From positions 78,993,928 through 79,057,927 of the forward strand of contig JBAIZL010000003.1 of the NCBI GenBank assembly GCA_036971475.1: a stretch of DNA of 64,000 nucleotides, read 5' to 3'. The notes beneath the pieces were generated by a model. It ran no database searches. It was not told the origin of the DNA and worked only from the letters and a program-made list of their open reading frames with translations. The translations under genes were made by a program, and so were the position numbers. Shown piece after piece: positions 1 through 9,254 of the stretch (within the stretch, counting starts at the first letter, position 1; every line of letters starts with the position of its first letter). The stretch comes from Prosapia bicincta (Eukaryota > Arthropoda > Insecta > Hemiptera > Cercopidae).

Positions 1-2279
1 TATTTAAGTAAAGTATATAATGGTGAGTAAGGAATAGGTCCTTTATCTGCATTCATTAATTTACAATTTGATTTGACTATAAAAACACTTTCATAACTAT
101 TAAGTAACTTTTTGGAGTTTATACATTTAGCTAAAATAACATTTTTATCTAAATCATGCTGATTACTAAGGACATGTTCTGCTACACTTGATTTTTCAGG
201 TCGTTCATATTTAATATGGGCAAGATGTTCTTTAAATCTGGTTACAATTTTTCTTTTAGTTTGACCTATATACATCTCGTTACAAGTACTACAAATTATC
301 TTATAAATACCTGATTTTTCCAACATTGGAATTTTATCTTTCGGGTTACACAATAAATGCTTGAGTTTATTTTGAGTTTTATAGGCTATCTTAACATTTA
401 CCTTTTTAAAAATAGAGTCTAACCCTTTTGTTAAAATATTATCGAAAGGTAAACTAATAAAAGTACATTTTTTAACTTCTTTTTGAAGAGTGGTAGTTGT
501 GTTCAATACATATTTTAATCTTTGTTTTCTAACAATATTATCTATAATTTTAGCATCAAAATCGTTATATCTAGCCACTCCTTTGATATAATTAATTTCC
601 TTATAAAAACGTCTAGGACTAAGTGGTACATTGATAGCTCTGTTAACCAAACTGTTAAATGCTGCTATTTTATGTGTATAACAATGGTTGGAACTATTTA
701 AAATATATCTGTTATTGTTAGTAGGTTTCCTGTAAATATCAAATTCAATTTTTTCATGATTTTTAATACACAGAATATCTAAAAATGGTAAACGATTATT
801 AGTTTCTAATTCATAAGTAAACTTAATGGAACTATGTATACTATTAAGTTGGTTTACAAAAACATCAACATTACATTTACTGCTATCAAAGATCGCAAAA
901 ACATCGTCAACATATCTTAACCAAATCCTAGGAAAATAAGTAATACTATTCTTTAAGTTTTCTTCAAATCTGCTCATAAAAAGCTCAGCAATGAAAGGGG
1001 ACAAACTGTTACCCATAGCAGTTCCATCACATTGTTTATAAAATTCATTATTAAATTTAAAGAAATTTTGGTACATACATATTTCAGTTAATTTGACATA
1101 TTCGTTTATTTTAATAGGTTCGATGTTGTTTTCTTTTAAAAAATCTTCAACAAACAATATAGTTTCTTTAACAGGAATGCTAGGAAACAACGAACTTACA
1201 TCAAAAGATACCATAATATCAGTACTACTAAGTTTTATATTCTTAACCTTGTTGACAAATTCTATGTTATTTTTAATAGGAAACATACCACGTTTTTCTT
1301 TTAAAGAAGTAAATTTATAGGCTAACCATTTTGATAAAAGGTAGGTTGGGGAATCAATCCCAGAAACTATAGGTCTCATTGCTTTCCCTTCCTTGTGGAT
1401 TTTTGGAAGGCAATATAACCTAGGTATAACAGGATTAGAAATTTTAAATTTATAAATATCTTTCTTAGGAATGACTGAACTACAATTCTTAATAGTATCG
1501 TTTGTAACTTGAACAAACTTATTAAGTGGGTTTTTAACAATTTTCTGATAAGGGCCTTCTTTTAACATTTTAGTTACTCTATTGACATAATCTTTCTTAT
1601 CTAAAACTACAATTGTATTACCCTTATCAGCTTTTAAATAATAACAATCTTTGTTACAAAGACCTTTAACTAACTCAAAATTATTTTTAACATTAGCCGG
1701 TTTATTGGCCATACGAATATTATTTTCCATTTTAATTTTACAGGCGTTTCTTATGTAATTTTTATCTGACTCTTTTAAATTAGAAATACTACTTTCTATA
1801 TTAGCTACTATATCAACTACAGTTTTGTTAGTGTAATTACAATGTGCAAAATTTAACCCTTTACTTAATAAATTAATTTCTTCTCTATTAAAAGTTTGGC
1901 TAGATTCATTACGAACTAGCGGACAGGTAGGGTTTTTATTATTATTACCTATTTCATCCAAATTTAAATGTTTACTAATTGCTACAAATTTCTTATCCAG
2001 ATTTTTTACCTTACAATCAATTTTATGCTTATTTATTACATACATTTTTCTACAAAAATTATTCCAAACAATAGCGTTACTATCCTTTGCTAATTTGAGG
2101 TGTAAATTGTACTTTTTTAATTCTAAATTAGCTAATTTACTATAAAGATATTTAATTTCTAATTTTAACCATTTGAGTTTCGCAAATTCGATAACTCTCT
2201 TGGTACGTGAATTATTAAGATTAATGCGGAAACCGTTTATAAATTTAGGAAAAACTTTAAAACGTTGACATTTTTTCAA
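1..2279 (-). CDS. Penelope-like element ORF, left copy (reverse transcriptase + GIY-YIG), stop codon cut by the window edge
   Basis: This is the mirror image of the plus-strand ORF at 2829-5108 and would encode the same protein: an RT followed by a GIY-YIG endonuclease. Only the last base of the stop codon falls outside the window. No frameshift or internal stop was seen by comparison with the right arm, so this copy also looks intact. The frame stays open upstream of the first listed codon (toward 2360), as in the right arm, so the true N-terminus is uncertain. Its distal terminal repeat lies beyond position 1. Confidence 0.88.
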   Translation of the reverse strand, partial: MKKCQRFKVFPKFINGFRINLNNSRTKRVIEFAKLKWLKLEIKYLYSKLANLELKKYNLHLKLAKDSNAIVWNNFCRKMYVINKHKIDCKVKNLDKKFVAISKHLNLDEIGNNNKNPTCPLVRNESSQTFNREEINLLSKGLNFAHCNYTNKTVVDIVANIESSISNLKESDKNYIRNACKIKMENNIRMANKPANVKNNFELVKGLCNKDCYYLKADKGNTIVVLDKKDYVNRVTKMLKEGPYQKIVKNPLNKFVQVTNDTIKNCSSVIPKKDIYKFKISNPVIPRLYCLPKIHKEGKAMRPIVSGIDSPTYLLSKWLAYKFTSLKEKRGMFPIKNNIEFVNKVKNIKLSSTDIMVSFDVSSLFPSIPVKETILFVEDFLKENNIEPIKINEYVKLTEICMYQNFFKFNNEFYKQCDGTAMGNSLSPFIAELFMSRFEENLKNSITYFPRIWLRYVDDVFAIFDSSKCNVDVFVNQLNSIHSSIKFTYELETNNRLPFLDILCIKNHEKIEFDIYRKPTNNNRYILNSSNHCYTHKIAAFNSLVNRAINVPLSPRRFYKEINYIKGVARYNDFDAKIIDNIVRKQRLKYVLNTTTTLQKEVKKCTFISLPFDNILTKGLDSIFKKVNVKIAYKTQNKLKHLLCNPKDKIPMLEKSGIYKIICSTCNEMYIGQTKRKIVTRFKEHLAHIKYERPEKSSVAEHVLSNQHDLDKNVILAKCINSKKLLNSYESVFIVKSNCKLMNADKGPIPYSPLYTLLK

Positions 2280-2340
2280 AAAACCGATATCTACTTGTAA
2301 TGAACTTATTTTTAAACTTAACTTACTAAAAAGGTAACTT

Positions 2341-2483
2341 ACCGCGGAGAACGATTGGTATCATTCTAGTTTGTAACTTCTTGTGTGCTAGATTGTGTTT
2401 TGTAACTAGACCCTCTGATGATGATGACATGGTCATCGAAATGTACATAAGGGTTTAATCTTAAGTAACTTGTCTTATTTGTT
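2341..2483 (+). repeat. PLE pseudo-LTR (left copy, proximal end)
   Basis: This stretch begins with ACCGCGGAGAACG and repeats the pseudo-LTR found at 5301-5530 (+), 2534-2767 (-) and, diverged, 46226-46465 (-). It is shorter than the others and diverges after the shared GTCTTATTTGTT. Relative to the minus-strand left ORF it is an inverted terminal repeat. Direct or inverted terminal repeats are known features of PLEs. It contains a complete hammerhead-type motif. Confidence 0.85.
2410..2454 (+). ncRNA. Hammerhead-type ribozyme motif in PLE pseudo-LTR
   Basis: Read 5' to 3': stem I strand ACCCU (2410-2414), core CUGAUGA (2415-2421), one extra U, and stem II GAUGAC/GUCAUC with loop AUG. Then come GAAA (2438-2441), a self-complementary stem III AUGU/ACAU with no loop, unpaired A2449 as the cleavage-site base, and stem I return AGGGU. 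Every canonical core position is present apart from the additional U after A9. Hammerheads with tiny stem III are known from PLE terminal repeats, where they are thought to act as dimers. Activity is not shown here. Confidence 0.85.
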
Positions 2484-2533
2484 TTTTTTGTGTTATTTGT
2501 TAAAAAGGTTTTGCTCAGTTGACCGGGAAGCCA

Positions 2534-2767
2534 TGATAATACACAATATCAAGAGCACAGTGGTACAATATATTACAATAAAAATATTGAAAAGAACCCC
2601 AATACCACAAAAATAATCAAAAATAACAAATAAGACAAGTTACTTAAGATTAAACCCTTATGTACATTTCGATGACCATGTCATCATCATCAGAGGGTCT
2701 AGTTACAAAACACAATCTAGCACACAAGAAGTTACAAACTAGAATGATACCAATCGTTCTCCGCGGT
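2534..2767 (-). repeat. PLE pseudo-LTR (right copy, upstream end, inverted)
   Basis: This is the reverse complement of the downstream repeat at 5301-5530, including the distal tail that contains the reverse complement of ACAATATCAAGAGC. It sits directly upstream of the plus-strand ORF, so the element has inverted ends. The ORF frame remains open from about 2748, inside this repeat. A GTAAGT donor-like hexamer occurs at 2766-2771 at the repeat/body junction. Confidence 0.85.
2654..2698 (-). ncRNA. Hammerhead-type ribozyme motif in PLE pseudo-LTR (inverted copy)
   Basis: This is the mirror image of the motif at 2410-2454, base for base, read from 2698 down to 2654. It faces away from the ORF at 2829-5108. 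That outward orientation matches the arrangement in the short foldback elements elsewhere in the window. Confidence 0.85.
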
Positions 2768-2828
2768 AAGTTACCTTTTTAGTAAGTTAAGTTTAAAAAT
2801 AAGTTCATTACAAGTAGATATCGGTTTT

Positions 2829-5108
2829 TTGAAAAAATGTCAACGTTTTAAAGTTTTTCCTAAATTTATAAACGGTTTCCGCATTAATCTTAATAATTCA
2901 CGTACCAAGAGAGTTATCGAATTTGCGAAACTCAAATGGTTAAAATTAGAAATTAAATATCTTTATAGTAAATTAGCTAATTTAGAATTAAAAAAGTACA
3001 ATTTACACCTCAAATTAGCAAAGGATAGTAACGCTATTGTTTGGAATAATTTTTGTAGAAAAATGTATGTAATAAATAAGCATAAAATTGATTGTAAGGT
3101 AAAAAATCTGGATAAGAAATTTGTAGCAATTAGTAAACATTTAAATTTGGATGAAATAGGTAATAATAATAAAAACCCTACCTGTCCGCTAGTTCGTAAT
3201 GAATCTAGCCAAACTTTTAATAGAGAAGAAATTAATTTATTAAGTAAAGGGTTAAATTTTGCACATTGTAATTACACTAACAAAACTGTAGTTGATATAG
3301 TAGCTAATATAGAAAGTAGTATTTCTAATTTAAAAGAGTCAGATAAAAATTACATAAGAAACGCCTGTAAAATTAAAATGGAAAATAATATTCGTATGGC
3401 CAATAAACCGGCTAATGTTAAAAATAATTTTGAGTTAGTTAAAGGTCTTTGTAACAAAGATTGTTATTATTTAAAAGCTGATAAGGGTAATACAATTGTA
3501 GTTTTAGATAAGAAAGATTATGTCAATAGAGTAACTAAAATGTTAAAAGAAGGCCCTTATCAGAAAATTGTTAAAAACCCACTTAATAAGTTTGTTCAAG
3601 TTACAAACGATACTATTAAGAATTGTAGTTCAGTCATTCCTAAGAAAGATATTTATAAATTTAAAATTTCTAATCCTGTTATACCTAGGTTATATTGCCT
3701 TCCAAAAATCCACAAGGAAGGGAAAGCAATGAGACCTATAGTTTCTGGGATTGATTCCCCAACCTACCTTTTATCAAAATGGTTAGCCTATAAATTTACT
3801 TCTTTAAAAGAAAAACGTGGTATGTTTCCTATTAAAAATAACATAGAATTTGTCAACAAGGTTAAGAATATAAAACTTAGTAGTACTGATATTATGGTAT
3901 CTTTTGATGTAAGTTCGTTGTTTCCTAGCATTCCTGTTAAAGAAACTATATTGTTTGTTGAAGATTTTTTAAAAGAAAACAACATCGAACCTATTAAAAT
4001 AAACGAATATGTCAAATTAACTGAAATATGTATGTACCAAAATTTCTTTAAATTTAATAATGATTTTTATAAACAATGTGATGGAACTGCTATGGGTAAC
4101 AGTTTGTCCCCTTTCATTGCTGAGCTTTTTATGAGCAGATTTGAAGAAAACTTAAAGAATAGTATTACTTATTTTCCTAGGATTTGGTTAAGATATGTTG
4201 ACGATGTTTTTGCGATCTTTGATAGCAGTAAATGTAATGTTGATGTTTTTGTAAACCAACTTAATAGTATACATAGTTCCATTAAGTTTACTTATGAATT
4301 AGAAACTAATAATCGTTTACCATTTTTAGATATTCTGTGTATTAAAAATCATGAAAAAATTGAATTTGATATTTACAGGAAACCTACTAACAATAACAGA
4401 TATATTTTAAATAGTTCCAACCATTGTTATACACATAAAATAGCAGCATTTAACAGTTTGGTTAACAGAGCTATCAATGTACCACTTAGTCCTAGACGTT
4501 TTTATAAGGAAATTAATTATATCAAAGGAGTGGCTAGATATAACGATTTTGATGCTAAAATTATAGATAATATTGTTAGAAAACAAAGATTAAAATATGT
4601 ATTGAACACAACTACCACTCTTCAAAAAGAAGTTAAAAAATGTACTTTTATTAGTTTACCTTTCGATAATATTTTAACAAAAGGGTTAGACTCTATTTTT
4701 AAAAAGGTAAATGTTAAGATAGCCTATAAAACTCAAAATAAACTCAAGCATTTATTGTGTAACCCGAAAGATAAAATTCCAATGTTGGAAAAATCAGGTA
4801 TTTATAAGATAATTTGTAGTACTTGTAACGAGATGTATATAGGTCAAACTAAAAGAAAAATTGTAACCAGATTTAAAGAACATCTTGCCCATATTAAATA
4901 TGAACGACCTGAAAAATCAAGTGTAGCAGAACATGTCCTTAGTAATCAGCATGATTTAGATAAAAATGTTATTTTAGCTAAATGTATAAACTCCAAAAAG
5001 TTACTTAATAGTTATGAAAGTGTTTTTATAGTCAAATCAAATTGTAAATTAATGAATGCAGATAAAGGACCTATTCCTTACTCACCATTATATACTTTAC
5101 TTAAATAG
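2829..5108 (+). CDS. Penelope-like element protein: reverse transcriptase with C-terminal GIY-YIG endonuclease
   Basis: A 759-codon uninterrupted frame. Residues about 215-225 carry the ADKGNT motif of PLE N-terminal regions. RT motifs follow: MRPIVSG (about 301), SFDVSSLFPS (358), CDGTAMGNSLSP (417), the catalytic YVDD (456) and LPFLDIL (497). A GIY-YIG nuclease domain spans about 656-745, with GIYKI, a CxxC pair between the GIY and YIG parts, MYIGQT, and a downstream R/H/E pattern, as in Penelope-type elements. Position 2829 is TTG, not ATG. The frame runs open upstream to about 2748 with plausible coding sequence (SYLFSKLSL) but no ATG, so initiation may use a spliced leader exon or a non-AUG start. 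The ORF is intact and could be active. The upstream and downstream repeats carry outward-facing hammerheads. Confidence 0.95.
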   Translation: MKKCQRFKVFPKFINGFRINLNNSRTKRVIEFAKLKWLKLEIKYLYSKLANLELKKYNLHLKLAKDSNAIVWNNFCRKMYVINKHKIDCKVKNLDKKFVAISKHLNLDEIGNNNKNPTCPLVRNESSQTFNREEINLLSKGLNFAHCNYTNKTVVDIVANIESSISNLKESDKNYIRNACKIKMENNIRMANKPANVKNNFELVKGLCNKDCYYLKADKGNTIVVLDKKDYVNRVTKMLKEGPYQKIVKNPLNKFVQVTNDTIKNCSSVIPKKDIYKFKISNPVIPRLYCLPKIHKEGKAMRPIVSGIDSPTYLLSKWLAYKFTSLKEKRGMFPIKNNIEFVNKVKNIKLSSTDIMVSFDVSSLFPSIPVKETILFVEDFLKENNIEPIKINEYVKLTEICMYQNFFKFNNDFYKQCDGTAMGNSLSPFIAELFMSRFEENLKNSITYFPRIWLRYVDDVFAIFDSSKCNVDVFVNQLNSIHSSIKFTYELETNNRLPFLDILCIKNHEKIEFDIYRKPTNNNRYILNSSNHCYTHKIAAFNSLVNRAINVPLSPRRFYKEINYIKGVARYNDFDAKIIDNIVRKQRLKYVLNTTTTLQKEVKKCTFISLPFDNILTKGLDSIFKKVNVKIAYKTQNKLKHLLCNPKDKIPMLEKSGIYKIICSTCNEMYIGQTKRKIVTRFKEHLAHIKYERPEKSSVAEHVLSNQHDLDKNVILAKCINSKKLLNSYESVFIVKSNCKLMNADKGPIPYSPLYTLLK

Positions 5109-5286
5109 CTTTCTTCAAATTACGATGTTTTAATCTAATTACTTTTAGTTTATTAATTGTTATTGCTGTAGTTTTTATTACATATGTATTATTATAATGT
5201 AATTTTTGACATAACCTATTTGGTTCCTGATGGCCGATCGTTATTTGTCGGTCGAGGGCGGAGAGGGGGCGGAGCTTACCTCACGC

Positions 5287-5303
5287 CTATATATAGAGAC
5301 CGC
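5287..5303 (+). promoter_or_regulatory. Candidate TATA-like promoter element just before the PLE pseudo-LTR
   Basis: The run CTATATATAG lies immediately upstream of the ACCGCGGAGAACG start of the repeat. The diverged minus-strand copy near 46455-46470 keeps the same TATATATAG-plus-CGCGG arrangement, which suggests conservation. No transcription start can be proved from sequence. Confidence 0.4.
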
Positions 5304-5530
5304 GGAGAACGATTGGTATCATTCTAGTTTGTAACTTCTTGTGTGCTAGATTGTGTTTTGTAACTAGACCCTCTGATGATGATGACATGGTCATCGAAAT
5401 GTACATAAGGGTTTAATCTTAAGTAACTTGTCTTATTTGTTATTTTTGATTATTTTTGTGGTATTGGGGTTCTTTTCAATATTTTTATTGTAATATATTG
5501 TACCACTGTGCTCTTGATATTGTGTATGTA
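5301..5530 (+). repeat. PLE pseudo-LTR (right copy, downstream end)
   Basis: Downstream terminal repeat of the plus-strand PLE, inverted relative to 2534-2767. It contains the hammerhead motif and ends with the ...GCTCTTGATATTGTGTA tail shared with the other copies. It abuts a truncated minus-strand PLE fragment at about 5530. Confidence 0.85.
5368..5412 (+). ncRNA. Hammerhead-type ribozyme motif in downstream PLE pseudo-LTR
   Basis: Identical to 2410-2454. Core CUGAUGA is at 5373-5379, stem II GAUGAC/GUCAUC, then GAAA, loopless stem III and AGGGU. It lies 3' of the ORF in the same sense, so it would be part of the element transcript. Confidence 0.85.
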
Positions 5531-6060
5531 TATTTTATTACAGTCTGCGCATTCGATTTTGTATATTCCGTTATTAAGTGTGGGACATATTTTTTCTGGT
5601 TGGTTTATTTTGTTGATTATGTTTCCTGTGTTTTTGTAGGCTATGTTAATATTATTATTTTTAGTGTTTTAGTTATTCCTTTTATGTTGTATCCTGTGTA
5701 TGTGAATGTAGCCCATTTTGTTGTTTGTGGTTCGATTTTAGGTTGTTTTAACTTATTTAATATTTTAAATTCTAATTTATCTATAGTTTTTTTATTGTAT
5801 CCATTTTTTTTGGGCTATTCAATATATTATTTGTTTTTCTTTGGTTTTTTCTTCATAATTTAGAGGCAATTTTAGCATCTTGTATAAAAGTGAGTTGTAA
5901 GCGGCCATTTTATGTTGTGGGGGATGGTTGGAGTGGTTTGGTATTGTATTAATGGTTTGTGTGGCTTTCCTATAAATAGAATATTCAATGTTATTTGTAT
6001 TTCTGGTCAATGTTAGGTCTAGATAGTTTATTTTATTGTTTATTTCTTCCTCCATGGTGA
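5530..6060 (-). pseudogene. Truncated Penelope-like element fragment (RT C-terminus to start of GIY-YIG)
   Basis: Reading the minus strand from 6055 gives a segment with LDLTLTRN, an IYRK motif and KMAAYNSLL. This matches the region after the RT palm in the intact PLE (FDIYRKPT, HKIAAFNSL) but is clearly diverged. Further along, near 5580-5535, GIYKI, a CxxC and KIYI of a GIY-YIG domain are readable. The homology then stops at the junction with the neighbouring pseudo-LTR. It is a different PLE lineage, 5'-truncated and nonfunctional. Confidence 0.75.
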
Positions 6061-6105
6061 ATTGTATGTTAGGGTGTAAGTTTCATAAGTGAAAGTGATA
6101 AATAA

Positions 6106-6109
<4 letters not shown>

Positions 6110-6158
<49 letters not shown>
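6110..6158. repeat. (TA)n microsatellite
   Basis: About 24 uninterrupted TA dinucleotides directly between a PLE fragment and a Helitron-like repeat. Confidence 0.97.
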
Positions 6159-6159
<1 letters not shown>

Positions 6160-6161
<2 letters not shown>

Positions 6162-6595
6162 CTTTGTATGTATGTATATATACTAAACCACTAATCCAAT
6201 CGCCATGAAATTTTGTCAAATTATCGAGTACATTCCTGGGAAGGTTTCTGGCGACATAAACATATAATTTTCAAGTGCCAATATAGCATAAAATATGACT
6301 TTCTATCTTATCTTTAGACATTTCATTGAATTCATTCCAAATTTTGGTTGCTAGGCAACACTCAACAACCTAAAATTATTTTCCAACACATTCCAAACAA
6401 TAGAGAAAAAATATTGTATATCCAAATGCACTTCAATAAATAACATTACATCAAGAACTTTTATTATCACACTTTTTTCGATCAACTAATATAGGTTCAA
6501 CTATTAAGTTAATAAAATACTAAACAAAGTTTAGCTAATGTTAACACGCCATTCATTTACTTTTAGGCGATACAAATTTGTCGGGTCAGCTAGTC
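6160..6595 (+). mobile_element. Non-autonomous repeat ending in CGGGTCAGCTAGT (Helitron/HINE-like), copy 1
   Basis: Starts near AAATCTTTGTATGTATGTAT, continues with ACTAAACCACT...ATGAAATTTTG, and ends with GTCGGGTCAGCTAGT. The AT-rich start, the sentence-like 'ACTAAACCACTGATCCGATC' block and the CTAGT end resemble widespread arthropod non-autonomous repeats usually assigned to Helitrons. The class assignment is from memory. No protein is encoded. Confidence 0.5.
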
Positions 6596-7068
6596 TATAT
6601 ATATATAAAAATGAATGTTTGTATGAGTCTTATGCGTTACTAAACCACTGATCCGATCACCATGAAACTTTGGGAAATCGAAGAGTATATTGCTGAGAAG
6701 GTTTATGGCAACATAACAATTTTTTCAACATGTAATTTTCAAATACAAAAATAGCATAAAACAACTTTCTATCTTATCTTACCTTAAGACATTTCATTGA
6801 ATTCATTCCAAATTTTGGTTGCTAGGCAACACTCAACAATCTTAAATAATTTTCAAAAACATTTCAAACAATGTACAAAAAATATTGTATATCCAAATGC
6901 ACTTCAATAAATAGCATTATATCAAGAACTTTTATTGTCACACTTTTCTTGATCGACTACTGTAAGATCAGCTATTATTGTGTTAATAAAATACTAAATT
7001 AAGTTTACCTAATGTTAACATTTATTAACTTTTAGGCGACACGAATTTCGCCGGGTCAGCTAGTATGC
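6596..7068 (+). mobile_element. Same Helitron/HINE-like repeat, copy 2, in tandem
   Basis: A second, diverged copy follows head to tail. It starts at ATATATATAAAAATGAATGTTT and ends GCCGGGTCAGCTAGTA. Shared internal blocks include GGTTGCTAGGCAACACTCAA and CACTTCAATAAATA. The two copies differ by scattered substitutions. Confidence 0.55.
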
Positions 7069-7154
7069 TATAAATAAAGAGTAGTAGATCTAATGAAATT
7101 AATAGCATACTACCAATAGCCAGGGCATAGTTCAATCCAAATTTGTTTCAAAGG

Positions 7155-9242
7155 TTTTTTTTTCCTGGCGAAAAACCAAGTGTGGTTATTATTGCCAAAC
7201 AACAGCAAAAGTTATACTTAAATAGGTAAATAAATCAGAATATATTTAAATTAAATAAATAAAACAAAACAAAATTTTCAAAACAAAACAGTAATAACAT
7301 AAAAATAAATATGCAACAATAAATATGTAACAATAAAAAAAACCAACAAGAGACAACAAAAAAATAAATAACAAAACAACGTAACAATATAAATAACACA
7401 TGCTGTAGGAAATAAATAAGTTAACAATAATAAAACTCTAAACACAAAATCACATGAATACTATAATAAATATATATTAAATTTTAAATAGAATATTCAG
7501 GTGGCGAAGGAATGCGATGACACGGTCGACAGCCGCAGCATCGTCCTTCAACACCACCTTTAAACTCCCTTGTAAATTAAAGCTGTCACGAACATGCTTC
7601 AAACCACCACAATCTACCAGTATATGACAGATTGTGATGGTATTTCCACAGAACTGACATAAAGGCGGGTCCTCATGACGCATCAGATAACCATGAGTTA
7701 GATAAGAGTGGCAAATGGGACGGTGGGTTGCCACTATTTCCTCCCTACACTTCGAACGAATAGAAGACCTCCATGGATGGACGGTATCCTTAATCTCCCT
7801 CAGCTTATTGTGAGTTACACATTGCCATTCATAATTCCAAGCAGCACCCAATGAAGCGTTTAACATAAATATAATCAGAAGCAATAACACGTTGTGTAGA
7901 TGACACCATACTAGTGGCACTCGTCACCGCTTTTGTGTTTCCACAAAAGCTACAGGTAATTCCACAGTGACCGGGAACCCAACAGAATGTTACACCAACA
8001 CCCCCCAATTGAAGATTGTGTACTGCACACAAAATATCCCCAACTAAAGGGTTCACGGAAAACACATCCTGAAGGGCCTGAAGTGCTCTTTTCGAATCGG
8101 AACACAAAAGGTAATGGGAAAAAGTAGATTGGATGACAGTTAAAGCTTTAAAAATGGCAAACAGTTCCGCAGTGAAAACACTACACGCTAAGGGTAATCC
8201 ATACGTGAAGGTACGCATAAAATGCACACCCAACGCCATTGTCCAGTTTAGACCAATCAGTAATAATAATTTCACTGTTTGTAGGATCTGTAAATTGTCA
8301 AAAACTCCTGGTGGTAAACCACATTAGGAGTAGTGTGTTTGATACAACTGGACAATGAGAAATTGAAACGTGGCGTTTTTATTATCCATGGAGGAAGATA
8401 GCACACTGTTCGTTCAAACGTATCAGTGTCAACTCACAGTTATCCATTATGCGTTACATTCTTATGCCGAATGGCGCAGTTGAACTTCTACGTACTTCAT
8501 AATTTGATGCATATAGGTTATGAAAGACCATTTTGAATGCCGGATGATTAGGTTTGCTTCGAAGAACAGAAATGTATGATATTTGTAACATATGACGTCG
8601 TTTTGACAAGGAAGGTTCCCCCGCCTTGACAAGAAGACTAAGGATTGGGCTAGTTCTAAACACACCAGTAGCAAGTCTAAGTCCAGAGTGGTGGATGGTA
8701 TCAAGAGTTTTCAGAACTGTAGGTCGTGCTGATGAATCCATAAATGTTTTAAGCCAGCCATCGTGTCAAGCGTTACAGGCGAGACTATAGGAACGGGTAC
8801 ACCCTTGGATCACATTAAGATCATTTGCAACCCTCAGAACTCTGAGCTCTATAGCTTTTCTCCTTAGCTCGACTGGATGGGCATCAGTCAAGAACTCGTA
8901 ATATTGTGCACAGGCACCCATGCACCGTGGACACTCCCTGACCAAGGACCGAAGCGGCTGGTAGACTAGAAACCGCGCTTACGTCTTCGGCAGAGCAAGC
9001 TCACATCAGCGTCCCAGACCAGAGTTTGTCAAGCTCTGGACTTTTCAGCACTCTCAATGCGCAACGGTTCTGACTAGTCAAAAATCCCTAAGAGAAGATG
9101 TAAGTGTTGAAATGTGTAGAGATTGTGTTGTTGTGTGTATGTGTATGCAATATGAGTGGTGTAGTGTTAGGCTAGGGTACTTCGAGGGACGCCAAACCCC
9201 TCGTAGGTTTGTCGTAGGGCTAGTCCGCACCCCCCTGCGGGC
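7155..9242 (-). mobile_element. Internally deleted non-LTR retrotransposon, same family as 20767-26479
   Basis: The 3' end lies at the left (oligo-T, then CCTGGCGAAAAACC) and the 5' end at 9242 (GCAGGGGGGTGCGGACTAGC). Both ends match the full-length element. A 12-bp target-site duplication TTGTTTCAAAGG flanks it at 7143-7154 and 9243-9254. Endonuclease, ORF1 and most RT sequence are missing. The 5' UTR-like segment (about 8745-9242) joins directly to the region after the RT palm, so the deletion either predates insertion of this copy or occurred inside it. Confidence 0.9.
7477..8741 (-). pseudogene. Remnant LINE ORF2: post-RT region, RNase H and C-terminal zinc finger
   Basis: Minus-strand fragments align to the C-terminal part of the intact ORF2 nearby. 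8741-8454 matches the segment after the RT (RPTVLKTLDTIHHSGLRLATG). 8275-7829 matches RNase H (CSVFTAELFAIFKAL, WVPGHCGIT). 7920-7477 matches the tail with LMRHEDPPLCQFCGNTITICH. The pieces are in different frames and carry stops, so this is dead. A frameshift lies between the RNase H and tail segments near 7830-7920. Confidence 0.88.
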
Positions 9243-9254
9243 TTGTTTCAAAGG

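Larger units (their letters stand above)
1..5107. repeat. 5.1-kb near-perfect palindrome made of two head-to-head Penelope-like elements
   Basis: Bases 1-2483 are the reverse complement of 2625-5107, with a 141-bp spacer at 2484-2624. Paired coordinates sum to 5108. Every position compared by eye matched, including the promoter-proximal repeat, the hammerhead motif and the ends of the ORF. Each arm holds one PLE reading frame with its upstream terminal repeat. The near identity points to recent insertion or gene conversion between arms. An inverted assembly duplication is also possible, because the window begins exactly where the left ORF ends. Confidence 0.93.

Noticed and set aside
1093..4015. 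Identical 75-codon frames at 1093-1320 (+) and 3788-4015 (-)
   Set aside because: They are antisense shadows of the two mirror-image PLE ORFs; identity simply reflects the palindrome.
5456..5863. 135-codon hydrophobic plus-strand frame, membrane-protein-like
   Set aside because: It is antisense to the PLE pseudo-LTR and truncated PLE fragment; Phe/Tyr richness comes from reading A-rich coding strand in reverse.
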